Shown here: positions 11,928 to 25,300 of the stretch, one piece after another | How positions within the stretch are numbered: position 1 is the first letter of the stretch | How the letters are laid out: each line of letters begins with the position of its first letter | Assembly (NCBI GenBank): GCA_026261815.1 | Contig: JAMPIT010000481.1 | Span: forward strand, 1,612,001-1,676,000 | Reading direction: 5' to 3' | Length of the DNA: 64,000 bases | DNA from: Monarcha castaneiventris obscurior | Taxonomy: Eukaryota > Chordata > Aves > Passeriformes > Monarchidae | Notes under the pieces: generated by a model | Seen by the model: the letters and a program-made list of their open reading frames with translations, nothing else | What the model was told of the DNA's origin: nothing | Databases searched by the model: none | Program-made: the position numbers and the translations under genes

Positions 11928-12657
11928 CCTGGAAAGAGAGAGAGCAGCAGGTGTGATGAGAAACCTTCCCGCATACTCCCTTCCCAATATCGAATTTCAA
12001 CCTTTACCAGGTGGCTTCACAAAAGCAATCTGTCCCACTGCCAGCAGAATTCCAGGATGATTCAGCTGAGCTACAGCGGAAGCCTGGATGAAGACAGGCG
12101 GCTCTACAGCCCTCCACTAATAAAGTAGAGCCTGTGTGCTGAGGCACTTGAAAATGAAGCCAACGTCCCCCGGCGTTTCCTTCTTCAGTTCCAACCATGG
12201 TTCAAAGCAGGAAGCCCTGCTGTACCTTCGGCCTGCGGCTCCAGCACCCCGGCAGAGCCCCGCAGAGCCCCGCAGGCTGCCCCGTGCCCCACTGGCCCTC
12301 ACGGCGCCCCCCTGGCCCTCCCTGCCGCACTGACCGCCCCGCGGGCCTGGCGGCGATGGCGGGCCCGGCCGGCCCTGTGGGACACCGCGGCTGCTCCCGG
12401 GGTGGCGCTGGGCTCAGAGCGCGGCCAGCCCCGGCCCCGCCGCTGGGCAGCAACCGGAGCGGAGCCGGGACCGGGGGGAGGGGGGCTGGCGGGCCGGCCC
12501 GGGCACCCCCCGCCCGCCCAGAGGCCGCGATCTTCTGCCGGGCCCCCCGAGGCCGCCGTGCCGCCTTCCCCCCCGGTTTGCCCCGGAAGGAAACCCCCAT
12601 CCCGGCCGCCGCTGGGCGAGGGGTCCCGGGGGTGCCGCGGCGGGTCCCGGCCGGTAC

Positions 12658-12725
12658 CTTCAGCCTCCTCCTCCGCCGCCGCCGCCGCCTCAGCTCTTCC
12701 TGCCCCGCGCGCCGGAACCCCGCCC
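12658..12725 (-). other. ADRM1: ADRM1 non-coding first exon (5' UTR)
   Basis: On the minus strand a GC-rich purine sequence with GGCGGC and GGAGGA runs ends in AAG followed by the donor GTACCGG at 12657-12651. The ADRM1 start codon lies just after an acceptor at 11928, so a spliced upstream exon is required, and this is the only good donor in the CpG island. The 5' limit (TSS) is estimated. Confidence 0.6.
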
Positions 12726-12754
12726 CGCACGGGGCGCGCGCGGCCGCGGCTCGA

Positions 12755-12781
12755 CGCGATTGGCTGGCGCGGCTGTCAATC
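12755..12781 (-). promoter_or_regulatory. TALE decamer plus NF-Y composite element (ADRM1 copy)
   Basis: Read on the minus strand: GATTGACAG (12781-12773), nine bases, CCAATCGCG (12763-12755). With the preceding T the first half is an exact TGATTGACAG decamer. The same two nine-base blocks at the same spacing occur in the OSBPL2 promoter at 47410-47436. Confidence 0.65.
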
Positions 12782-12945
12782 AAAGGGGGCGGTGCGAGGC
12801 GCCCCTGCTGTGTCACGGAACATGGCGGCGCCTCCTTCCTTCCCCCCCCCTCCCCTCATGACCCCCTCACCCCCATCCCAGCCCTCAGCCCCTGCTCCGT
12901 CCTCAGCCAAGCACGGCCCAGGGCCAGCGCGCCTCCAACAACGCT

Positions 12946-12951
12946 TTTATT
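12946..12951 (-). terminator. OSBPL2: Candidate distal OSBPL2 polyadenylation signal
   Basis: AATAAA on the minus strand, preceded by a TTTTTGTAAC stretch (UGUA-type upstream element) and followed by GTTGTTGG. It lies only about 200 bp upstream of the predicted ADRM1 start. It may end a long OSBPL2 isoform; the signals at 13808-13824 and 16037-16042 are alternatives. Confidence 0.4.
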
Positions 12952-13015
12952 CCCGGCACAGGCAGGGAATGGTTACAAAAACGAAATCCTTCCACGGGGG
13001 CGGGCCGGGTCCATG

Positions 13016-13120
13016 CCCAAAGCCCGGGTTGCCTCACAGTGTTTCAGTATTGCTTCCCTGACCCAAAGCCCGGGCTGCCTCACAGTGTTTCAGTATTGCT
13101 TCCCTGACCCAAATCCCAGG
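13016..13120. repeat. 46-bp tandem repeat, about 2.3 copies
   Basis: Copy 1 spans 13016-13061 and copy 2 spans 13062-13107, differing at one base (T versus C after CCCGGG). A third partial copy starts at 13108 (CCCAAATCCCAGG). The near identity points to a recent duplication. It lies between the candidate OSBPL2 polyadenylation sites. Confidence 0.9.
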
Positions 13121-13807
13121 TGTTTCCAAGGGGCCGTTGGTGTGCGGTGTGGGGCCTGGCCAACACAGGAGTACTCCCAACAGTAGCAGCATCGCTGGGA
13201 AAGAGTCTTGGGTTTGTTTTTTAAAGCCGTTTTTGGCGAAAAATTTACTGGGAAATTGTTTTTAATTAATAAACAAGAATAAATACTTCTCATGAGCTCT
13301 CTTCTCTCTGGTTGATCTAGGATAAATTACTCCTGTCCTCGTTAATCCAGTGACAAGAACTCTATAAATGCCGGATGTGTAAAAAGCTGCTCCCCATTTA
13401 CAACAGGATGTCACATCCAAGACACAAATGCTGTACAGCAACTACTAAGTTAACTGTCACATTTATAACATTTTTTACCAGAAGTCCACTCTCTCCCCAG
13501 CTCCAGCTCACACCAATGCGAGGTCTCAGTGCTGGGAGCACTCCACTCCCAAGGCTGTTCCCGATGCCAATTCCCGACCACTGCAGGTTTCCAACCCAGC
13601 ACCACACAGCCCTCGCTGTCCTGCACCCAGGGCTGGAGGTGTCCAAAGCTCCAGTTTAAATCATCTTTGTCCAGTGAACATCACCATAAAAATCAAGGTA
13701 CAGCCCCCAGAGCTGGCTGAGCAAAGCCAGAGTCCTCCTGCCCCCCGCCAGCTGCTCTGTACGAGTCTCACAAAAATCTCTGTCACCATCCAGAGGCCCA
13801 AAGGGTA

Positions 13808-13824
13808 TTTATTAAGTATTTATT
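13808..13824 (-). terminator. OSBPL2: Paired OSBPL2 polyadenylation signals
   Basis: Two minus-strand AATAAA hexamers (13819-13824 and 13808-13813) in AT-rich sequence. Together they are a good candidate for the main transcript end near 13790. Confidence 0.5.
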
Positions 13825-16036
13825 ATAATTTCTTTCTAGCTGGTTTCTCTATGTAGCTGTATTAACATATACTAACACAGTTATCTTATATACAGTGTTT
13901 AATCAAGTTATAAAAGTGACATTCTTTCAAAAGGTGCAAAGTTATTAATGTTTTGACACGTAAACTACTGAGGCGAGATCTGCATCGAAAATAAAACTTT
14001 TGGACTTTGAGAGCATTAGGAATGCCAGGGCTGGCCAAGCAGAGCCGTGTGGGCAGCGCAGGGAAAGGGTTCTGCAAGTGTTGCTAATGAAGAACAATAA
14101 ATTAGAAGAATGGATTTGGAACTAATCTGAAATTTTACTGAAAGCTTTAGACTAAAGGAAGGGGAGAAGGGGGTGAAGATGTAACTAATGAAGTGTTTTT
14201 ACACTGGAAATGGTCCCAGTTTCTTTTTATATCCCATGAAGATTCTATACTGAAGTTTGGATTAAACACGTTGGTACAATTGTTTCATGCTTTCACATAA
14301 TGACAAGGCTTTAGGTCTTTGAATTTAAATCCTGGCTTAGACAAAAGGGATGCTAACCTGTACACCTCCTCTTAGAGACAGAACATCTGTACAGTTTTTT
14401 TCCATTCAGGCAATTTCTATTTATATGCATTGTTTTAAAAACACCACTCCAGCACTGAACATCCTATGTAGTGTAAGCAAGTTTTAAACTCCCACTGGTC
14501 TAATATGTGATTCCTTTCAATCCTCACCTAACAAAAAATTCCCTATGGCACGTGCAGCAAGTTTGGAAAGGAGTTACAGTGCCTGACACTGTCGTTAAAG
14601 CTCAGGTTTTTATCAAAACTATTTTTATGCTGCTCCATGTGGATCAGCACCATCTTTACAGAAGTGTCTGTGCCCTTACTAGGAACAAACACAACCCCAA
14701 CTGTGCCACTAAGTCCAGCTCAAGTTCTGAGGACTCCATCAACGCAAGGTACAAATTTTGGCAACAGAATCAAGTTGCCATAAACAAGATTCAGATTATG
14801 TCCTTCCTTACTTCAACTGCCTTGAAGTTTTACAGCTTATTTTTCCAATGAAGACAACTAAATTTCCCCCAAATTTAATCTAATTCTTGTACACATGATT
14901 TGATAGAAGAATTTCTCTATGAATATGTTAATTTTCTTTTGCTGTTTAATCCTGTGGCTGAGAGAGAAACACTTCAAAAATCTACTTTCTGGATGAAATC
15001 CCAGATGTTTTGGACATTAAACAGACCAGTTCTTTCTTGAACTCCTCATGTTGCTGGCACTTAACACCAACAATTTCTAAATTACTGTAAACTTCACAGC
15101 AGCACAGCCGCTCTCCATTTTTGCCTGGTTACTCAATTAAAAACTTTCATAAAAGAAGCAGCAACATTAGGATCAGTTTTAATTACTGGACCTAATTTTT
15201 CAAGCCTCTGTCCCCACCCTGCCCCCTGAAGTGTACTACTTGAAAGAAAATTAATGCATCAGTTCAGTAATTGATTATTTCCAGTATTAGACGGCTTTGA
15301 TGGTTTGATATGGAACAAAAAAAAAATCCCACTTTTTGACATCACGTGCTCACAGGAAACTTGTAATAGGTATAACTCTGCCAAAGCTTTAAATTGATTC
15401 TGCTTTTTCACAACATACAAACCAGACATGACCTAATAATGAGAAACATGCAAACCAAAACTTCCCCAAAACATGAACCTGTGTGGATACACACACGGAA
15501 GTGCTTCCAAAGGAAAGTTTAGTCTAGAAGCATTCACAGTGCCAAAGCTGCCAAAGGTAGTGCAGAAAGAGTTGAGCCTCCAAGTGGTAGCAAGCAATAT
15601 ATTGTACATTGTAACCACCTCGACATTCCTGCTATTGCTTCCAAAGCTTCTCCTATGGTAAGAACAGCATTTGACCTCAGGAAAAGCACATTTTGGCTGT
15701 GCCCTTCCCTCCTCCTAAGGTATGCTCTATGGGATTTATCACAGGTATACAGTTTAATGCTCACAGTGTCCCAAAGTTGTGAAGACTCTGTAACAGACAA
15801 CTACAGTGTGAGAGGCTCAGGCTGGGTTTTGTGTCCCAAGTCTCTCAGTTATGGAATTGTTGAGAAGGGAGGGGGCCGAGAGCTCCCGTCCCCAGGGAGT
15901 GCTACATACAGTACGGGGAGTGTGACAGGACTGGGTTTGATCCTCTTGGTACCATGTTGGCTTTCATCCCTGCTCCAAGTGCCAAAAACTTCAGCTTCTT
16001 CACTATTGTACTAAGTAACAAGGATATTATCTCTAT

Positions 16037-16042
16037 TTTATT
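16037..16042 (-). terminator. OSBPL2: Proximal OSBPL2 polyadenylation signal
   Basis: AATAAA on the minus strand about 345 nt downstream of the stop. It would give a short 3' UTR isoform. Confidence 0.4.
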
Positions 16043-16382
16043 TAACTTAGGTAGTTTTCAAGGATGTTATGTGCTCTACGGATACAGCATATCCTCCTGC
16101 CAGAGAAACTAGGGGAGGAAATGGAGAACCAAAGGTCCCTCTGAAAATTAGTGAAAACTTGATTATTCCAGGTGCAGCTTTATGGAATGAGCGCAACAGT
16201 ATTTAAATATTTGGCAATCCAACATTAGTGATAATTAAATCATTGATTGTTGACTGACAGAATTTCTGTTAAAATTTACTTAGAAAAGCTGGTTTTTGCT
16301 ACCAACAAAACCAGAGTAACTGGCTTGGAATGAAATCTAGTAACTAGATGTCCGGATGAGATGAGCAATTAGTTCTGGAATC

Positions 16383-19300
16383 TCAATATATGTCTGGACA
16401 GTCTGAGAAATTTCTATCAAAATAGCCACCTGAGTACAGCCAATCTGGAGTCCCAGTGTACGGGTTAGTGCCTTGATGAAACCATCTGCAACACAAAAAA
16501 AGAAAAAGGAGAGAAAGAATAAAAGAAAAAAGCAAACAGAGTGAACAGTTATTAACAGGGAAAAAATCCCAACGTTGTTTCTTTCACAAAACATTCTAAA
16601 AATACACTGGTATTTCTTATCAAAAAAATTCTCAGGAAATATTCTGAACATGAAAAACATTGAACTTCCTACACAATTACCACCACCTTGTAGAGCAGCT
16701 TTTTTTTTAGCATAAACTCAAGGAGTATGGAATGGATTTTAAAATTGCTCTCCTATTCAAAGTAAAAATAACATTGATACTCTAGTTTACATATATTAAT
16801 TTTAACTTTAAAAGGATGCCAAATCAGTTACACAATCATTTCTGGAAATTTGTCCCAAGAGGAAACAGCTTCTCTTCTATGGAGCTGTGCCCTGCAAAGA
16901 ACATCAACAGCTGCTCACTTTTTAACCACGTTGACCAAAAACAATTTTATATTCTCTGGAAGAGATTTTTCAAAGCACTAACTGGAATTAATCTGTAGCT
17001 GCTCCTCCAGGCTTTGGGAAAGAATGCTTTCTCTTCTGAATTTCATAAAATCATGGAGAATCCCAAAGTTCTTGCCTTTGAAGGAAGCAACTGCAGCGAC
17101 TGGCCATGAGCACACACTCGACTGCCCAGCATTGGCAGCTGTGAAAAGCACCCTGTGGGAGCAGCAGCCAAATCACACATCACTCCCTGATGCACTCTGT
17201 GACTCAGAAATCACTTGAATATGCAGTCAAAAAAGCAATTTCTGAAGTATCTAAGCCAAGAAATACAAAGACTGTGAAAATAAAAGGCCCTAGAGGGCCA
17301 CAATGACTTGCTCAACTACCAAAAGCTGGACAGGAATTGGTTAATGGAGAGATGACACTTAACATTTTATTAATTCTAACAAAAACATTACCTCTGTAGG
17401 TTAAAAAAAGAAAAAATCCAGCATTACCACAGTATTTAATTATGACAGGCTTCAGCATTTATTATTCAATAATTTGTCCAGGACAGACTTATCAGCAATT
17501 TTGGCTTCCAGCTACATATTTAATTGTTGACCCAGCAATGCTTTCAATGACACTACAAATTGCACTGTCACGGAAGCAATCAGACATGTGCTGTCCTGAA
17601 TAAAAACAATTCAAGCAGAGTATCCAAGTATTCCAAGCTTAGACAAATTCCCCCTTCCTTGCCCCTTACCGTGTGTGCCACTCCACTTCGTCTTTCGCAC
17701 GCTCCTTGCGAGCAGCTCTTTGTTTCTCCTCTAGTCTCTCCTTCTCTTTGCTTGCCACATCTAATCAATGTTTCAAGAGAAATTGGTTACTTAGCAAAAC
17801 AAAAACAAAAATGCAGAAAACACAGGAAAGACCAGATAAATGAAACAGAGCTCATTTAAGCAGGAGAAAGCATTTGCTGTACAGTCTCAGGCAAAAAAAC
17901 CTAAAACTCATTTCAAAAAAGTTGCTGCTACAAACACAGAGCTGAAACTGAAATGTTGGTGTTTTATCTCTCAGAAACACTGTACTGAGACAGCAGGAAC
18001 AAACTCAGATTAGACATGAGAGAGAGAGAGTGATTTTTTTCAGTATTTGGCCATGTGTTTGCTCTGACAAACACCAGAGCAGCAGAGCATGTCTGCTCAC
18101 CACATGTCTCTCCAGACAAACTCCAGAGCAAGTGGAGCACGTCTGCAGCTCCTCCCAAGCTAACAAACATGCATATACCCCACAACACAGGATAGCAGCC
18201 CTGGGATCCACCTGGGATGCATCTGTTCTCCCAGGCTTTACTGGGAGAAAACAGACATCATACACCATTCCAAAGTATGTTCATTGCACAGGACGAAAAA
18301 GAGTTAAGGCTGCTCCAGGAAGAAGAAACTGAGGGCAGTGTTTCCTGCATGGACCTTCCTTCAGCCACCCCTCCAAAGCTTACTCGTGTGCCAGTATTTC
18401 CTGCAGCAAACACATACCCATGTTCCCGTTCTCCATGTTCCTGATGTCCGGCCGTAGCCGGCAGTCCGTGGGAGCCAATATCGCTTCCATGCCCTTTTCC
18501 AGCTCATTGAGACTCACAGCAAAACTGGTGAAATTGTACATCTGAAAAGCAAATTAAAGAGAACATACAAGTTATTCCAGCAAAGCAGCGCTGGGTTCCC
18601 TACAATGAATGGATACAAGAAAACTTCTAAGAGAAACTGCTGAGTCAAAACTTCTCCCACTGGCTGCCCTGAAGGCAAGGTTAGGTTCACACAACACCAG
18701 CTGGATTTTTTGTTGGAGGAAAGGAACAAGAAAGGGCAGATGGGGATAGAATCACAGCTTTCATTTTTTAAGCAGTCTTTGCTTGGGAGGATAAGACAGA
18801 TTTTCTACCATATTGATACTTAACATCATGATTTTTAGGAAAAAGCAAAACAAAACAAAACCACCCACACCTAAAAGACCGAAAAGTCTCGTTGAAACTA
18901 TGGAAATTAATATCCAGCTGCCCAGTTTCTGCAGCCTGTGGCAGCCTGTCTTGGAACAGCAGGGCCAGCAGAAGGGAATGTGTATCCATATTTTAGCCAC
19001 TCTCAGTGCAAAGGTCTCGCTGACAGGTTAACCAAAGTGCCCAGGTTCCCAGCTGCACTCAGAGCACGCATTCCTTGTGCCAGCTCAGGCACAGCAGGGC
19101 TGCTTTCAGCACGGGACTGAAGCAGAGCTTGCTGGAGTGTAATTTCAGTGCTGCAGCAAGAACTGCCAGAGCCTGGCCCTGTGCCAAGGAGTGACACTGC
19201 AACACGGCTCCCTGGACCATTATTCATGTTCCCCTGGATAAGTCACCAGCAAGAGCAAGGCACAGGCTGATTGGAACAGTTACCTGTGATGAGTTTGGTG

Positions 19301-22300
19301 GCCTACAATTTATTCTCCAAAGCAATTTACTGCCTGGTATGAACTGCACCGTGTCTTGAACCTCTGGCATATCATCAGCCTCATCATTTTCAGATTTAAT
19401 ATCTTCTTCACTCTGAAACAGAGATAACAGTTGGCAGAGGAACAAAGGAACATTGGATGGTTTCATCTAGAATTCTGCAGAGACTGTTGAAGAATCTGTT
19501 CACATTTGAGATACTGAACACTCCTGTACTTCTGCCTCACCCCTCCTGTTTGCTTTTCATCACGCTGTATACAGTCCCTCTCATTTTTGTCTTGCTCCTG
19601 ATACCCCAGATAGTCTCCCAACTCTTAAATAAAACTTGATTATCTCTTAAAAAAACCCCAGCAATAGTAATAATAGTAAATAATAGTAATAAAAAATAGT
19701 AATAATGTCTTTCAGAAGTGTTTTCTCCAGCTGCCCCTTCTATCCTATGCCATAGCTTAATTTCACCTCACATGACCATTATTTCTTCAGGTGCAAATGA
19801 GCCAAGACTGAAATTTAAACCAGTTCCCAAGTTAGTTCTTAAGTCATAAATAGGGCACACCTGGTTTTGGATATTGCTTCATCATTTGCAAAACATTTGG
19901 ATGTGTGGTTAAAAAAAGACAGGCTCTCATTTCACTCTGATTTCCTATGATCCAGACTGCAATCACAATTATCACTGCCAGTTTTCTCACTGTGAAGACT
20001 GTGTCCCTAAGTTTATGAATACAGCAGCTTTCCTTCAAAGTTCCTTTGTTACCAGCTGCACTGCTGTGCTGCACATACAAAAATCCAATGTTCAGGAGGC
20101 TGCTCTCAGAATCTGAGAGAATCTGACTGCTGCAGGACACAGACAGCTGCACTGTGGAACTTTAGAGGATTTTGCCCCGAGAACCCATTTAAAACCACAA
20201 CAACCAGAAGGGAAGTTTGAGGCAATAACATCCTGGAGTGACAGTAACAGTTTTCCTCACTCCCACCCCCTTTCTATTTTCTTTCTGCCCTCTCTGACAT
20301 GGGTCATTTGTTTCAATCAAAAATACCCTACTAGGTTAAACAGGGCCTGTTTTATACACTAGAAAACAGCGCAATATGGTTAAGAGTCTAATTTCAATAA
20401 TTTGGTTTGAGTATTCATTATTTTAAAAGACACTTCTAGGCTACTTTCCATGTCAACATCTGGTTTACTGTTAGACAGTTCCCCATCTAAATATAGTCTC
20501 AACAGGAAGGAAGGAAGGAAAGAAAGAGTTGATTTTCTTAAGATGAACAGAACCTTATTATTTTAAAAAGAAAGTCAAAATATAAGCTTGTACCATGATG
20601 GAATACAGAGCCAAAAGCAAGGCCTGTTGTTGCTCTAGATTCTTCTGATGTGAATACTTTTACAGTTTGAGCCTCTTAACATCAAGAGTGATTAGCTTCT
20701 GTTTAACTTTTCATTTTCAATGAGAAACTGTTGATATCAGGAAACCCAAAGTCCTCTGCTGCACCATACAATATTTCTCATTTTCTATGTGACACTGAGG
20801 ATTTGGCAGCAACTTACCTGACACTGCTTTCATGTGAAGTAAACCCTGCATGTCTCCAGACCTCTTTGTTGTAATGATCTTCTACATCATAAATTCTGAA
20901 AAGCTGCACCACCAAAAAGGCTATCTGACTTAAACAAAATTATTATTCTTTTTACTGCCCAAATCCTAGTATTTTTACAGCTGGAGTTGGCCATAGAGCC
21001 ACTTTCCACATTCAAGGACTGGACAGTATCAGCTTGAGGGTTGGTATTTGATGACTGACAGATCTCTAGCAGACACCATTCCTATGAGCTCCCTTCCACA
21101 CCAGCAGCTCACACTACAACCTGCAAAGCTCAAAGTGCCAAGTGCCTTCTCACTGCCCCATCCAAGCCCTACCAAATGACAAGTTTTAACCCTTCATTCA
21201 CCTCAAGAAGAGGTTTTGATTTCATTTCTGACATTTCAGTATCTTTTCTCCCCTAAAGAATCCTTCACCTTACCGACTTCTTCTTCTGCTCACCACCTCT
21301 CTTCTCGCTCTTTTTGTAGGTCTCGTACGTGGTGGGATCAGTGCACCACAAACATTCTGTCCACTTGCCATAGATCACACACAGCTTCTTCCTGCTGCAG
21401 ACAAAGCAAAGGACACTGAGCTCTTCCTTCTTGTTGAGCCTTCTAAGCCAAGCCCTGCAGATTCTGATCTATATTAAATACTCAGCTTCCTACTTCACCA
21501 CATTTTATGTTTCTATTTGCAGATTTCACAGAATCACAGAATGGGTGACTCTTAGAAAACACAGATGTTTGATAAGGCAAAGAAAAGGTTTCAGCTCATT
21601 CCAGCCCTCCAGAACAGATCCTCATGACAGTCACATGCTTTTGCCACTGTTAAATGAATGTGGGCACATCAAAGCCAATTATAATACAGAGACTCAGAGT
21701 CACAAAACAGGTTTAGGTTAATTAAAAACTTCTAACAACCACATTCTCATTATTTTAAACTGAAGACTGGAATTATGACTGTACAATAATAAATCAGTTG
21801 CAACTACTCTGCATTTTCCCTTTATTTCCAAAACCTGGACTGGAGAGTTTTTCTAATAATGCTAAAAAATTATCATCTTGGAGTCAGGGGATTTAATACT
21901 GACAAAGAGAACAAAAATGGGTTACAAATTACATTGGTAGCAACTTTACAGTCACATGAGCTGTGGTTACTATACCAGCAAAAGAAATGCCCCAGTGCTG
22001 AAAAACAGAGAGACCAAGAGGCTTTTTTCACTTACTGCTTGTCCTGAATATATCCCTCTACTCTGTGAAGCTCTTTCCCAAACAGTCCACACGGTTTAAA
22101 ATTAAGGACACATTTATCTCCAGTACTGTGGAGAAAATAAGTACATGCTTAGAGAATAAATAAATCAAAAAAATTACTTTTTAAACTTATTTACCTTTTT
22201 TAATATAGTTGCAGTTAGCTGGTGGTTAGTTATATATATAATTATTTTTATTTAGTTATGGTTTATTATCTGACCCCCAGGCATTAAAAATGGCACACAA

Positions 22301-25300
22301 ATTTCAAAATTTCACACAACTAACAAATTTTGTGCAAGTACAGGAGACAGGATTGCAGATTTGATGCTATGAGAAGTATAAAACAGCAGCTCATTGGACC
22401 GAAGCTGTCATTTATTAACAGAGCAATGTGTGCAGGAGTAATAGCTCTCACAAAATTCCCTCCCTCATCATTTAGAAGGTAATTTATTTTTTATAAGTGA
22501 AAAGCTTTTATACAGGCAGTTGGCAGAGCAGTTGACGCTCTCTAAATTCACATTTCTAAACTCTACAGTCACTTTTGTGTGCTGTGCCCTTAATTCAAGA
22601 CATTCTCCATTATCTAAACTAAAAACAGTGACAAATCACAATCAACACCGTGGAGGTCGAATCTGCCTCTGACAATTATTCCATTTAATGGTTCTGGAGT
22701 TAAATTTAATTTCTGTTCTCTGTCAATGGGGCTGAATTTGGATGGGTAACTCACAAATGTAAAACCTTTGCACTCCATAGGCCATCTGGCTTTGTGCCTT
22801 TTCATTAATAACATTATGATAGTAAGCCCAGGCTTAGGGATAATTTGCATTTGTCAGGAGAAGAAAAAAACAACCCCACAAAAAGACAAAAAAAACCAAA
22901 CCCCATGAGACTTTGGAGCTACAAAACAAAGCTTCCTGTGTGTCTGACAAAAATCAAATCTGCTCTGTAACACAAATGACCACAACAACCCCTGCAGCCC
23001 CTGGGTTTAGGATCAGCATTACCTGTGATTTACAATTTCTACCACTCCGTACTGTTCTAACCACAGTTTACCAATAATTACATTATGTACACAACAGGTT
23101 GGATTTGTCCATGTGTAAGCTTCATTGTGCCTGTCAAGGAAATGAGAGAAAGGAATCATTTTCTTGAGCTTGAGATGGAATGCAAGCCTGTTTTCCATTC
23201 TGTTCATGGCAGGGCAAAATATGTAGCACTGCTCTGAACAGCCAGCACTCATAGTTGAAGCAATATTTAAAATAAATGCTTTAATTGTTTATATTCCAGT
23301 TTAAATCTCAGCCTTGATTAGGCTCAGCAAGAATTTTAACAGTATTCTAAATAAAGGCTCTGAAGGAACAAACGTTGTTTTGGTAACACCTGCATTCTGC
23401 ACTAACATTCACAGTTCCTTTCTACATTCAGAAGAAATTTCCTTTACTTTCATCACCATTTATCTACAAGACCAGTTCATATTTTTATGAACTTCAGAAT
23501 ATTAGATGCCAACAGCTCAAAAATTAAACTACTTCCAAAAGAAAGTACAGGAAAAGTCAATGCTTGCTATGGCAGGCAAGTTACTTTGTTATTGAAAACA
23601 AATGCCTAGAACTTTCTTAAGGCAACATTTCAAAACCACCTCAGAGTTAGGCCTCAGAAAGGCTTTTATAAAAGCACCATTTGCAGAATCCTTTATTTGC
23701 AACTGCTCTGGTGCATCCTCGTGTCTCACTTGGGGAAGTTCCAGAGTCTTTGTGCCATCAGGGCACAAAACAACTCATGGGACGTCACATAATTTATGAG
23801 AGACAAGACTGGGAGCAATCTAGAGAGACATTCTTGGTTTCAGTAGGAAGCTGATCCTTCTCTGCAAGTGGCAATCCTGACAAGTTTCTCCTGTTCCCTC
23901 ACAGAGCAGTGATTGTGAGATGCAGCTCCTTCCACACATTCACACAAACCACCAAAACCAACAGCAATATTGAAAAATGAGATGAGCCCAGTAAGAGAAT
24001 TTTATCTCTGTATTTAAATTTTACATGCCTTCCCAGAACTAGCTTTCAGTAGCAATCAATTTGTAAGAAATGTTCATTTTCATGCTGGAGAAACTGGGTC
24101 AAATTGCTACAGCTATGGAAGCAGAACACAAATTAAAAAAACAGCTCTGAAATTAGGCAGTGAAAATTAACTTGTAAATCAATTTACAACCTCTTCAGCA
24201 AGGGGTTTTTAGACAATCACCAATAAGTAAAAAAAGTTATTTACTTCTCATACTCACTTCAGAAGCTCCAAAGTAATTGTTCCCCGAGGCTCTGCTTCTA
24301 TACTCTTTCCCCAGAATTTTAGTTTGGGATAGATTGATCCATGAAATATGAAGTCCTTATTGAGGCCTTCAGAATAAAATGCACTAATAGGTGGGTGGTG
24401 GCTGACTTGTTCGGATATAAACCTAAATCCTAAATCCTCCCTGGCAACAACAAAAGAAGAGCATTAAACGGTAAGTATATTTTTAATATTGCAAGAGAAA
24501 AGAGCTGATATTTTTAAAAAATGCAAAGTATTTTTAGATTAAACTGAAGGTGAGACTTTCCTAGTTCCAAGACACATTTACAATTAATGAAATGAAAGGA
24601 TTTCTACTCTGAACACTTTCTTTTTATACCCCAAACCAGATTCTACCCAGAAAGGCATCTGAAGAAGTTTCCCTGAAATAACTCATGAAAATACAGAAAC
24701 CCTTTGGGCAGCATGAAAAGGTCTGACTGAAAATTCTTCAACTCCACTGCAGACATATCACCCATTTATTTGAGGACGCTGGAAGTCCTTCAGACTAATT
24801 TCTTTATCTGACATGATCAACAAAACAATATTTAAATTAATTAATAGTATCTGTTCAGGAAATGTCTTTGGTGGAAGAACATAAGCCAATTTTTCTCTAA
24901 ATAATTCTAAGAGTACTCTGCCTAAACTTAGAAATAAAATTATTAGTTTTTACAACAACTTGTCAGAAATTCTTAGACAGTTTGAAGGAAAGAATTTTAG
25001 CTATACTCATAAATATATTTTAGTGGTATTTCACTACAACCAAACCAGCGTGAGAGTCTGCTAACTCAAGAACACAAACAACCCCAGCTCCCAATTTAAA
25101 GTAATTACTACCTGGTTAATTCATAGGTTTCTCCTAACAGTGGGTTAAATGGTTTGCCAGTTCTCTCCCACTGAGAAGCTACAGCAGAAACTGCAAAAGC
25201 AGCTACAGCCTGTAAGCAAATTCAGAACACAGTGTAATGAGAATAGTGCATTAAAACTCCAAGTTTAACATATTATATTTGTTGCACATTACAGTATCTT

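Larger units (their letters stand above)
12200..12830 (-). promoter_or_regulatory. ADRM1: ADRM1 CpG-island promoter
   Basis: A dense CpG block without a TATA box. On the gene strand it carries TGATTGACAG (PBX/PREP-type decamer), then an NF-Y CCAAT box in CCAATCGCG. A perfect YY1-type site (AACATGGCGGC, 12820-12830 on +) lies at the outer edge. The block also spans the predicted first exon and the start of intron 1. It probably fires in both directions, as CpG-island promoters usually do. Confidence 0.75.
13790..16382 (-). other. OSBPL2: OSBPL2 3' UTR (main predicted extent)
   Basis: Sequence after the OSBPL2 stop with no recognisable coding exon. Minus-strand AATAAA signals lie at 16037-16042 (about 345 nt after the stop) and at 13819-13824 and 13808-13813 (about 2.6 kb after it). 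A 2.6-kb UTR is close to what is remembered for mammalian OSBPL2. A further signal at 12946-12951 would extend it to about 3.4 kb. Which is used cannot be told from sequence. Confidence 0.5.

Noticed and set aside
12197..13186. A 329-codon plus-strand open frame and several minus-strand ones over the ADRM1 CpG island
   Set aside because: GC-rich DNA lacks stop codons; the text is Ala/Pro/Arg/Gly filler and the region is explained by the promoter and non-coding first exon.
16337..16660. A 107-codon minus-strand frame ending in AHLIRTSSY
   Set aside because: It is the wrong frame of the last OSBPL2 exon; the correct frame gives [11 protein letters not shown] to SDCPDIY and matches the upstream phase.
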